A stretch of DNA of 5,430 bases from Chlamydiota bacterium (GCA_027449725.1 DAIDLB010000144.1:1-5430); one strand, 5' to 3'. Counted from the first letter of the stretch, positions 1 to 5,430 are shown. Notes: generated by a model from the letters alone, not told the origin. Program-made: numbers and translations.

Positions 1-740
1 AGATGGAGTGGACGCTCGGGTTTATGCAGCGGCTTCTCTTCAATGCCGCACATGCCTATGTAAAGCAGCTCTATAAAGCAGAGGAATACCGGTCGATTTG
101 TCCCGTCTATGGAATCGGGCTTGTCAACGACGTCTTCGAGAGAAACACGCCCGACTGGTACCATCACTATAAAATCGTCAATGTTCAGAATCCGGAACGG
201 CACCTGAAAGGCTTGGAGCTCGTCTTTTTGGAATTGCCCAAGTTTCAGCCCTCAAATCAAAAGGAAAAGCGGCTCCGCATGCTGTGGCTCCGTTTTTTGT
301 CCGAAATCGGAGAGGAAACGAAACGGATCGATCAGGAACTCCTGGCCGTTCCCGAAATCGAAGAAGCTTGCGCTCTATGCGAGGAAGCGGCTTTTTCCGA
401 AGGAGAATTGGAAACCTATTGTAAGTATTGGGACGCGGTTCGCACGGAAAAAACCCTGATGAGCGGAAAATGGGAAGAAGGCCGAAGAGCAGGAGTTCTC
501 GAAGGAAAAGCCGAAGGCCGGGCTGAGGGCCGGGCTGAGGGCCGGGCTGAAGGCCGGGCTGAAGGCCGGGCTGAGGGCAAGGCTGAAGGAGTACTCGAGG
601 GTCGGCTTGCCATTGCGAAACAGCTGCTCTCCTATAGCGGGTTCGCACTCCAGGGCATTGCCGAGGTCACGGGCTTTTCTCTCGCTGAATTGGAGCAGAT
701 TCAAGAGTCTGAAACACAAATCACATCGCGTGGTAGGTAA
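1..740 (+). CDS. Rpn family recombination-promoting nuclease / putative PD-(D/E)XK transposase, 5'-truncated by window edge
   Basis: Rpn proteins are DNA nucleases of the PD-(D/E)XK superfamily, first annotated as transposases and later shown to promote recombination and act in phage defence. The frame is open from the left edge, and the ATG at 3 is most likely internal. The first visible residues (MEWTLGFMQRLLFNAAHAY) match the helix that follows the catalytic E-x-Q strand, and bases 1-2 (ag) would fit the end of that Gln codon, so the D and E-x-Q catalytic residues lie outside the window. Further family marks are PVYGIGLVNDVF, a Tyr/His-rich WYHHYKIVN stretch and LELVFLELPKF. An acidic helical region follows, then EG[K/R]A repeats (501-584) and a C-terminal tail (LAIAKQLLSYSGFALQGIAEVTGFSLAELEQI) of the type that ends many Rpn proteins. 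The TAA stop at 738-740 lies inside the 3' end of the convergent CPBP gene. The family call is firm; activity cannot be judged without the N-terminus. Confidence 0.87.
   Translation, partial: MEWTLGFMQRLLFNAAHAYVKQLYKAEEYRSICPVYGIGLVNDVFERNTPDWYHHYKIVNVQNPERHLKGLELVFLELPKFQPSNQKEKRLRMLWLRFLSEIGEETKRIDQELLAVPEIEEACALCEEAAFSEGELETYCKYWDAVRTEKTLMSGKWEEGRRAGVLEGKAEGRAEGRAEGRAEGRAEGRAEGKAEGVLEGRLAIAKQLLSYSGFALQGIAEVTGFSLAELEQIQESETQITSRGR
459..740 (+). CDS. Possible intragenic RpnS-like small protein (in-frame internal start in the Rpn gene)
   Basis: An in-frame ATG at 459-461 would give a 93-residue protein (MSGKWEEGRRAG...) consisting only of the EG[K/R]A repeat helix and the C-terminal domain. 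In E. coli, Rpn C-terminal domains (RpnS) are translated separately from an internal start and neutralise the toxic full-length RpnL; the dimer-forming helix there also carries four-residue repeats of variable number. The layout here is the same: nuclease core, internal ATG, four-residue repeats, short C-terminal domain. The weak point is the translation signal. Only a poor GGA (446-448) lies upstream, 10 nt from the ATG. A better AAGGAG (400-405) is followed too closely by its nearest in-frame start, a TTG at 408. The frame is seen; separate translation is inference by analogy. Confidence 0.35.
   Translation: MSGKWEEGRRAGVLEGKAEGRAEGRAEGRAEGRAEGRAEGKAEGVLEGRLAIAKQLLSYSGFALQGIAEVTGFSLAELEQIQESETQITSRGR
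501..584 (+). repeat. 12-bp in-frame tandem repeat encoding EG[K/R]A
   Basis: Seven head-to-tail 12-bp units encode Glu-Gly-Arg/Lys-Ala. The outer units are degenerate: 501-512 (gaaggaaaagcc) and 573-584 (gagggcaaggct). The five inner units, 513-572, are copies of gaRggccgggct that differ only at the third base of the Glu codon. Because the unit is a multiple of three, gain or loss of copies keeps the frame. In the protein the tract should form a charged helix just before the C-terminal domain. The near-identity of the inner copies at silent positions suggests recent expansion by slippage or recombination. Confidence 0.93.
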
Positions 741-1509
741 AGCAGCTCTGGTGGATCAGGTTGAGAAGGAAATGAGTTGCGATCGCGGCCTCGATCCTTC
801 CCGACCAAAGGTATGCGCCGCCATAGAGAAGGCCTGCGATAAACACAAAGGCCAGTACTCCGAGATCGGGACTCCAGAAGATGTGGGCTGCCGTAAAGAT
901 CACTGAAGTAATGAGAAGCCCCGCCGCGCGGTTTCCAAAATAACGGCACAGGTTGTTTTGTAAAAATCCGCGGTAAAAGCCCTCTTCGGGAATTGAAGTA
1001 AAAAAGAGGTTGCTGAACGTCCGGAGCGCCATTACGCTCGGCAGTTTGCAATCGAAAGCAACGGTATGGGTCAGAATGGCGAGCACGGCCATGGCTGCGA
1101 TGCCCAAAACACCCGCAAACGTCCCTTGAGCCGCGCCACTCCACTCCGCCGGGTTCTTAGCGAGTGGAACGACAAAGGCCAAAGGGAATAGCCCTATGAT
1201 CACTCCTTCCATTCCGAGGCCGAATTTAGACGTGATGCAAAGCGGAGAAAATCCCGGCAAAAACCGGATCTTCAAAGCAAGGCTGAGAGCGGCGATGGCG
1301 ATAAACCAGGCAGCGGTTGGCTTTTCGCGGTAGGAAACCCAAAAGAGCGCCAGAAGAGAGGCCCAGGCAACTCCGAGAACAGAGAGAAGATCGGCAAAAA
1401 GACCGGTAATCACGCTAAGAGCAAGGAGGGACCCCCAGATTAGGGGTATGCGCTTAAACCACAAACTGAGAAGCGCTGCCGTGAGGAGGAGGAAGGTCAC
1501 TATTGCCAT
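721..1509 (-). CDS. CPBP family intramembrane glutamic endopeptidase (CAAX/Rce1-like)
   Basis: This is a predicted polytopic inner-membrane protease of the CPBP (Abi/Rce1) family, whose members cleave within or next to membrane segments. Numbered from the ATG at 1509 (262 aa), it has seven or eight hydrophobic helices and all three family motifs near the C-terminus: EE-xxx-R in PEEGFYRGF (E175, E176, R180), F-xxx-H in FTAAH (F205, H209) and H-xxx-N in HFLLN (H246, N250). These Glu, Arg and His residues make up the active site in the family. The frame also opens four codons upstream at a TTG (1519-1521); I prefer the ATG, which puts the Met directly before the first hydrophobic helix. Neither start has a clear Shine-Dalgarno. 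Its 3' end overlaps the convergent Rpn gene by 20 bp, and its 5' end lies 51 bp from the divergent kinase-like gene. The substrate is unknown. Family members serve in bacteriocin self-immunity, protein processing and other roles, and nothing nearby picks one. Confidence 0.9.
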   Translation of the reverse strand: MAIVTFLLLTAALLSLWFKRIPLIWGSLLALSVITGLFADLLSVLGVAWASLLALFWVSYREKPTAAWFIAIAALSLALKIRFLPGFSPLCITSKFGLGMEGVIIGLFPLAFVVPLAKNPAEWSGAAQGTFAGVLGIAAMAVLAILTHTVAFDCKLPSVMALRTFSNLFFTSIPEEGFYRGFLQNNLCRYFGNRAAGLLITSVIFTAAHIFWSPDLGVLAFVFIAGLLYGGAYLWSGRIEAAIATHFLLNLIHQSCFTYHAM

Positions 1510-1521
1510 ATAGAAAAACAA

Positions 1522-1552
1522 CTTACAGAAATATTGGGAATTTTTCTATACT
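1522..1552 (+). promoter_or_regulatory. Weak candidate sigma70-type promoter for the kinase-like gene
   Basis: TATACT at 1547-1552 matches the -10 consensus at five of six positions. CTTACA at 1522-1527 matches the -35 at four of six, but the spacer is 19 bp, longer than ideal. Transcription would begin at about 1558-1560, only a few bases before the ATG at 1561, so the message would be nearly leaderless. This fits the lack of a Shine-Dalgarno before that ATG. The element lies in the 51-bp divergent intergenic gap and would have to coexist with whatever drives the CPBP gene in the other direction. Confidence 0.3.
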
Positions 1553-1560
1553 TTACTTTC

Positions 1561-2403
1561 ATGAAAAAAGCGCTCATCTTCGCTCTTCTTTTGCTTTTTG
1601 CCACCTTCCTGCCGAGTGGGATCCCCATCGCAAAGCTCTACCTCGAAGAGAGGCTCCCCGATGAGTTCAGCGTTGAAAAAGTCGCAATGGATATCAAGGG
1701 AGATTTTCCCGTCTACCCTCTGCCGAATCTCACTGAGATTGCCGAGCAGCCTTTCCACTACATCGGCCACGGCGCACAGGCCGTCGCCTTCGCGAGCGAA
1801 GACGGAAAGTGGGTCCTGAAGTTCTTTTTGGAGAGGAGCATGCATGGGAAAAAGCGTTTTCCTATCCCCAAGCCGACCCACTGGATCCCCAGCCACCGAA
1901 AAAAACGGCATGAGAGACGTAACCGGATCTATCAGGAAAATCTTTTCAAGACCATGAGAAACTATGTAGGGGCTTTCGAGCGGTTTAAAGAAAAAACAGG
2001 CTTGGTTGCGATGCATCTTGCGGCAACCGATGACCCGCTGCCCCTCGTTCATCTGTTCGACAACCGGCAACAAGAGCATTGGATTGATCTCAAAAGAGCC
2101 TCGTTCGTCATGCAAAAAAAAGCCGTCCCAGTGAAGGAAAAACTCGCCCAGCTCCCTGACATGGAAAAAGGACAGGCCCTCCGCGCGCTCGAAGAGTTCT
2201 TTGCAATGCGGGCGAAAGAGGGGTTCCTCGACGTCGAGAGGAATTTCATGATCGAGGCCAATTACGGCTTCATCGGCAACACGCCGATCCAGCTCGACGC
2301 AGGCAGTATCGAATATATGGAAGAGCTGAAAGCCGCGCCAGAGCAAGAAATTGCGCGGATGCACAGCCTCTTGCGGAACTGGGCCAGCGGCCAAGGCTAC
2401 TGA
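1561..2403 (+). CDS. Exported or membrane-anchored protein with a possible atypical kinase fold
   Basis: I do not recognise this 280-residue protein by name. It opens with a basic MKK and a hydrophobic run (about residues 4-17) typical of a signal peptide or signal anchor; no lipobox Cys is present, and the cleavage site is unclear. The rest looks like a divergent kinase fold. A glycine-rich loop, YIGHGAQAVAF (residues 67-77), is followed by VLKFF with a candidate ATP-binding Lys87; a hinge-like strand SFVMQKK lies at 181-187; DVERNF (Asp224, Asn228) could be a catalytic loop; and LDAGS (Asp246) could replace the DFG motif. The Asp-to-Asn spacing is one residue shorter than in the usual HRDxxxxN, so activity is uncertain. 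A very basic segment (residues 112-122) follows the putative Lys. The start is the ATG at 1561, which places the signal sequence at the N-terminus; the frame extends nine codons upstream to a TTG at 1534. There is no Shine-Dalgarno. The last 7 bp overlap the convergent pepN gene. It could be a secreted effector or a degenerate pseudokinase. Confidence 0.55.
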   Translation: MKKALIFALLLLFATFLPSGIPIAKLYLEERLPDEFSVEKVAMDIKGDFPVYPLPNLTEIAEQPFHYIGHGAQAVAFASEDGKWVLKFFLERSMHGKKRFPIPKPTHWIPSHRKKRHERRNRIYQENLFKTMRNYVGAFERFKEKTGLVAMHLAATDDPLPLVHLFDNRQQEHWIDLKRASFVMQKKAVPVKEKLAQLPDMEKGQALRALEEFFAMRAKEGFLDVERNFMIEANYGFIGNTPIQLDAGSIEYMEELKAAPEQEIARMHSLLRNWASGQGY

Positions 2404-5180
2404 AGCTTCTGAATCAGATCCCTGGTTTCGGGAGGCGTCAGGGGCGACGCAAGAAGCCGCTCCATCTCGCGCCGCATCAGTTTCTGTTGCTCCTCCGGCA
2501 AAAATTCATAATCGAGGAAAGCCAGAGTTGCGAGACTGCCATGCGCCAAAGTTGGGTTTTGAGGCGCGATCTCGAGAATCCGGTCGGCGATGAAGGAGTA
2601 CCCTTCTCCTTGCGGATCGTGGTATTGGCCAAGGTTCAAAAGGAAAACGCAATAGAGAGAACGGATGTGGTTTGGGTTTAAAGGATCAAACCCTTCGGCC
2701 TCTTTGAGTCTATTTAAATCGGCAACTGTACACGAGCTGGAGGCAGCTTGCGCTCTCAGCCACGTGTTGAACAGGATCTTATCGTCTTTCCAGCGCAGGT
2801 AGAGCTCTTGGACCGCGCTCTCTTTTTCCGGTGCGTCCGTCCCCGCCAAGATGGCAAAAGCGGCGGAAGAAGAATCAAAGTTGTCTGCTGAAAGGGCCTG
2901 TTCGGCAGCAGCTCTTGCATAAGCAGGATCGATGTTCGCCAGCAAATGGAGGCACGAATGCCTCAACTCGCGGATTTGCATTTGCTCCGGTGTTGGAGCA
3001 TAAACAAGCGGTTCGGGATAGGCGAGGAGAAGTCCTTCGAGGGCAGGCTTGCACTTTTCGGCCAGCTGCTTTAAAAATGCACTCCTCAGGGTTTGCAGCC
3101 TCGAGAAATTGGCTTCGCCGCATGTCTGGAAGAGCGAGCGGACGGAAGGGACCTGGAGGAGCGCCGCTTTGCCAAGCACGGAAAGGTTTGGGTTTTGCAG
3201 GGCTTCCAAATAGGGCTTGAAACTAGCCTCATTCAGGATCGCATGGAGCGAATAGTTTTTTCCCGCCTCCCACTGGCAAAATGGATCTTTTGCATGGATC
3301 AGGAGACAAGCGAGCTCTTCAGGACTGTAATCATAGTGGAATTGGACAGGAGCGCTGTAGCCATGCATAAAAACAGGGATCAGGCCCTCTTCTTCCGGCT
3401 TGACAAACCGGTGGACGGTCTCCGTCAAGATCGCATTTGTCTTCGGATAGGCAACGGTTCCATCCTTTCTTAAGAACTCATAGCTGAACGGAATGACAAA
3501 CGGCTTTTGCGGCTCGCCTGTCTCAGGATGGGGACACGACTGCGTCACCGTCAACATACCCGCTTTTACCTCTGCCCGCACTTGCGGAGTTCCGGGCTGG
3601 TCGAACCACCGTTCGAACTGCGATAGATCCTGGCCGGACTGTTCGGAGAGCACCTCGTTCGCAGCAGCGAGCAGCTCCCGGAACGTCACCGCCTGACCGT
3701 CGTAGGTGCTGAAGTAGAGGTTTTGCGCTTTCCGAAACCCATCCGAGATCATCATGTCCATGTAGGTTTGGAGCGCGCGGAACACTTCCCGCCCCTTGAT
3801 ATAGGTCGTGTGGTCGTAGATCGACATCGGAGTGACATAGGATTCGACGAGAAGAGGATGCCCTTTGCCCGACGTCTCTTCGGGAAACTGGTATTCCCGC
3901 AATATGGTTACGTCCTTAGGGCGGATGAACTCCGCCCCGAACAGCCATTCGCCAAAAAGAGCGGCGCGGAAATCGGTAAAAGCTTCTTTGAGGGCAATCT
4001 CAAACCAGTTCCGGACAGTGACGCGGTTGCCCGACCAGTTATGGAAATATTCGTGCGCCACAACGGTCGCAATGCGCCGGAAAGCAGCATCGCTTCCCGT
4101 TTGAGGATCGGCCAAGAGGCATACATCGTTAAAGATGAGAAGCCCTTTATTTTCCATCGCACCGGAGTTGAAATCGGGCACGGCGACCATCTTCAAGCAG
4201 TCGAGATCATATTCACGGTCGAAAAACTCTTCATCGAACTCCATCGCTTTTTTGAGAGCCGTCAAAGAATAGGAAGCTCTCGCCTCTTTGCCCGGCTCCA
4301 CATAGACTTCCAGAAGGACCGGTCTGCCGCTTCTCGTGACAAAGCCGTCCTTTAACCTGCTCAAATCCCCCAAGACACAGGCAAAGAGGTAGCTCGGCTT
4401 CGGGACCGGGTCTTCCCAGATGATCGAGATACGCCCATCGGAAAGGAGCGCCTCTTCGACCAAATTCCCGTTGGAGATGCGGACGGGATACTGCTTCCGG
4501 TCTGCTAAAATGGTCGTCCGGATCCGGCTGAGGACGTCGGGGCGGTCTTGTGTGAAAAAGATCCTCCTGGCCCCTTCCGATTCGCATTGCGTCGTTAAAC
4601 ACTTTCCGCTCGCGTACAGGCCCAAAAGAGAGGGGTTGTGGAACGGGTCGATTTCGCTGCAAACGGTTACCGTGAACGCCTCTTCTTGCGGGATATGCAA
4701 AAGAATGAGCTCGTCGGCAGTGACTTTGTAAGATTCTTTCGGCCAGAGAGCGCCATTGACACAGACGGAGAAAACCTTGTGGTCCTGCCCATCTAAAACG
4801 AGTGTTTCCGATCCGTCTTGCCGCTTGATCTTGAGTTCCGTGGTGACGATGACACGGTCTTCCCGTACATCCAAGGTCAATTCAATATCGGGGATGAGAA
4901 ACGAGGGAGGCTGATAGTGCTTGTAATAAAAAGTAAAGGGAGTTGCCGCCTGTTTGGAACATCGGTCGTGATTGCGCACTGCCCTTCGAAGAAGCTGGAC
5001 GAGGGGGAGGTTGTCTCCCTTAAGAATGACGCCGGAGAGTTCATTGAGCGTTTCAGTGGCCTCTTCCGTTACCGTCTCCAGAGAGGCTAACTCCTCTAAA
5101 AATGAAATGATCTGTGATTCTTGGGTTGGTATTGCCGCTTCCAGAGATGCGGCGGCGAGAAGCAATGCGAACCATTTCAT
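2397..5180 (-). CDS. pepN: Aminopeptidase N, M1 zinc metallopeptidase, with signal peptide and N-terminal extension
   Basis: This metallopeptidase removes N-terminal residues from peptides. All catalytic parts are present: the exopeptidase motif GAMEN (340-344), the zinc site HEYFH (His376, Glu377, His380) with Glu399 after 18 residues, the transition-state Tyr460, and the substrate-binding Gln198 and Glu200. Every one lies exactly 79 residues later than its E. coli PepN counterpart (E264, H297, E298, H301, E320, Y381, Q119, E121), so the core aligns without gaps to at least Tyr460, and the extra length is N-terminal. Length is 927 aa against 870 in E. coli. The first residues, MKWFALLLAAASLEA, look like a signal peptide cleaved near Ala15, followed by an acidic helical stretch (about 17-70). 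This suggests an exported enzyme, unlike cytosolic E. coli PepN. The residue before GAMEN is Ser339 where E. coli has the gating Met260. The start ATG (5178-5180) is supported by the signal peptide and a GGAGA nine bases upstream, which lies inside a hairpin. The TAG stop overlaps the convergent kinase-like gene. Confidence 0.97.
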   Translation of the reverse strand: MKWFALLLAAASLEAAIPTQESQIISFLEELASLETVTEEATETLNELSGVILKGDNLPLVQLLRRAVRNHDRCSKQAATPFTFYYKHYQPPSFLIPDIELTLDVREDRVIVTTELKIKRQDGSETLVLDGQDHKVFSVCVNGALWPKESYKVTADELILLHIPQEEAFTVTVCSEIDPFHNPSLLGLYASGKCLTTQCESEGARRIFFTQDRPDVLSRIRTTILADRKQYPVRISNGNLVEEALLSDGRISIIWEDPVPKPSYLFACVLGDLSRLKDGFVTRSGRPVLLEVYVEPGKEARASYSLTALKKAMEFDEEFFDREYDLDCLKMVAVPDFNSGAMENKGLLIFNDVCLLADPQTGSDAAFRRIATVVAHEYFHNWSGNRVTVRNWFEIALKEAFTDFRAALFGEWLFGAEFIRPKDVTILREYQFPEETSGKGHPLLVESYVTPMSIYDHTTYIKGREVFRALQTYMDMMISDGFRKAQNLYFSTYDGQAVTFRELLAAANEVLSEQSGQDLSQFERWFDQPGTPQVRAEVKAGMLTVTQSCPHPETGEPQKPFVIPFSYEFLRKDGTVAYPKTNAILTETVHRFVKPEEEGLIPVFMHGYSAPVQFHYDYSPEELACLLIHAKDPFCQWEAGKNYSLHAILNEASFKPYLEALQNPNLSVLGKAALLQVPSVRSLFQTCGEANFSRLQTLRSAFLKQLAEKCKPALEGLLLAYPEPLVYAPTPEQMQIRELRHSCLHLLANIDPAYARAAAEQALSADNFDSSSAAFAILAGTDAPEKESAVQELYLRWKDDKILFNTWLRAQAASSSCTVADLNRLKEAEGFDPLNPNHIRSLYCVFLLNLGQYHDPQGEGYSFIADRILEIAPQNPTLAHGSLATLAFLDYEFLPEEQQKLMRREMERLLASPLTPPETRDLIQKLQ

Positions 5181-5186
5181 AAAAAG

Positions 5187-5208
5187 CGGTCTCCGTATTA
5201 GGAGACCG
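5187..5208 (-). promoter_or_regulatory. Leader hairpin that buries the pepN Shine-Dalgarno; also terminator-like
   Basis: A perfect 8-bp GC-rich inverted repeat (CGGTCTCC / GGAGACCG) flanks a six-base loop. Read on the minus strand, the second arm contains GGAGA, placed nine bases before the pepN ATG and the only Shine-Dalgarno candidate there. In the folded RNA it is fully base-paired. The stem is followed by C and TTTTT and then the ATG, so the same element has the shape of a short intrinsic terminator. It could act as a translational switch, as an attenuator, or as the terminator of an upstream minus-strand transcript. The structure is seen; the regulatory role is inferred. Confidence 0.6.
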
Positions 5209-5272
5209 GAATGGTAAAAAAAATCTTAAATTGAAGCAACCTTTGACTTCTTAAGAAAATCGACGAACCCGC

Positions 5273-5307
5273 CTCGGGACTACACCCCGAGATAGTGTAG
5301 TCACGAG
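5273..5307. repeat. Imperfect 13-bp inverted repeat with a competing nested stem
   Basis: The left arm 5273-5285 (CTCGGGACTACAC) pairs with the right arm 5295-5307 (GTGTAGTCACGAG), with one mismatch at 5277/5303 and a 9-base loop. The loop contains CCCGAG (5286-5291), which can instead pair with the first six bases of the left arm (CTCGGG, 5273-5278). The two folds exclude each other in part, but the short CTCGGG/CCCGAG stem together with ACTACAC/GTGTAGT could form an H-type pseudoknot. No T-run follows on either strand, so it is not a standard terminator. It lies next to the probable IS left end and could be part of it, its target, or a leader element. Confidence 0.6.
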
Positions 5308-5430
5308 ACAAAAAATTCTTTGAACGTGTTATCCTTTTGCGCTCACAATGCGGAAGGACATATGGAAGCGCATAGAAGGCACGATATTTCCGATAGGATT
5401 TGGGATTTACTCAAGCCGCACTTGCCGGGC
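5304..5430 (+). mobile_element. Probable left end of an IS5-family insertion sequence (partial)
   Basis: The transposase gene at the right edge implies an IS running out of the window. Its left boundary is not proven. About 55 bp before the ATG the sequence CGAGACAAAAAATTC begins, a GAGAC-type start with an AT-rich follow-on that resembles the termini of some IS5-family elements, preceded by TCA (5301-5303), which would fit a TNA target duplication. The right end, needed to confirm the terminal repeat and duplication, is outside the window. Confidence 0.35.
5362..5430 (+). CDS. IS5-family transposase, N-terminal fragment (cut by window edge)
   Basis: The frame from the ATG at 5362 reads MEAHRRHDISDRIWDLLKPH and continues to a Leu-Pro-Gly at the edge. 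The pattern HDISD-x-x-W-x-x-x-x-PHLPG is the start of the N-terminal helical domain (DUF4096 type) of IS5/IS4-type DDE transposases. The catalytic DDE residues lie beyond the window, so whether the gene is intact cannot be told. A purine-rich GGAAGGA (5352-5358) ends three bases before the ATG, close for a Shine-Dalgarno but plausible. An in-frame GTG at 5326 would add 12 residues without a better signal. A second ATG at 5348, in another frame, gives no recognisable protein. Confidence 0.75.
   Translation, partial: MEAHRRHDISDRIWDLLKPHLPG

Noticed and set aside
501..584. CRISPR or other interspersed repeat array
   Set aside because: The 12-bp units are contiguous, without spacers, and are in frame within a coding region.
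178..719. Minus-strand open frames rich in Pro-Ala-Ser or Pro-Gln-Leu repeats opposite the Rpn gene
   Set aside because: They are mirror images of the EGRA repeat tract and follow the codon pattern of the plus-strand gene; no start signal or family is recognisable.
1546..2394. 282-codon minus-strand open frame opposite the kinase-like gene
   Set aside because: It has no recognisable domain, whereas the plus-strand frame has a signal sequence and ordered kinase-like motifs.
3723..4355. 210-codon plus-strand open frame opposite pepN
   Set aside because: It lies entirely over the catalytic core of the aminopeptidase, whose frame is certain; the shadow frame has no recognisable motif.
5187..5208. 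Terminator for a plus-strand transcript
   Set aside because: On the plus strand the stem is followed by GAATGG and an A-run, not a T-run; only the minus-strand reading has the T-tract.
5245..5300. tRNA-like look on the minus strand (CGGGGTGTAG and GCGGGTTCG)
   Set aside because: The GGGTTCG lacks the pairing arm of a T-stem, and there is no anticodon arm or acceptor pairing; the CGGGGTGTAG belongs to the inverted repeat.

Overview
The window holds four protein genes and the start of a fifth, packed with almost no spare DNA. From left to right: (1) the 3' part of an Rpn-type PD-(D/E)XK recombination-promoting nuclease / putative transposase, plus strand, 1-740, cut by the window edge; (2) a CPBP (CAAX/Rce1-like) intramembrane protease, minus strand, 721-1509; (3) an unfamiliar signal-bearing protein with the outline of a kinase fold, plus strand, 1561-2403; (4) a complete M1 aminopeptidase N, minus strand, 2397-5180, carrying a signal peptide and an N-terminal extension; (5) the first 23 codons of an IS5-type transposase, plus strand, 5362-5430, running off the right edge.

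Genes 1/2 and 3/4 are convergent pairs whose 3' ends overlap (20 bp and 7 bp), with no hairpin-plus-T-run terminator at either junction. Genes 2 and 3 are divergent and share only about 51 bp (1510-1560). The only sizeable intergenic stretch is 5181-5361. It holds a perfect hairpin that buries the Shine-Dalgarno of the aminopeptidase gene, and a second, nested inverted repeat next to the probable left end of the IS.

No gene here fixes the taxon. An Rpn gene with long EGRA repeats, an exported kinase-like protein, an E. coli-type PepN with an export signal, and weak or absent Shine-Dalgarno sequences would fit an intracellular or host-associated bacterium, for example an environmental Chlamydiae lineage. 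That is a guess from general style, not a demonstrated placement.

The genes do not form an obvious pathway. Three are of accessory character: the Rpn nuclease, the CPBP protease and the IS. The strongest candidate for an interesting system is the Rpn gene. Its C-terminal domain contains four-residue repeats and a possible in-frame internal start (459), as described for Rpn gene-within-gene toxin-antitoxin antiphage loci. Other points of interest are the exported kinase-like protein and the hairpin-occluded ribosome binding site of pepN.
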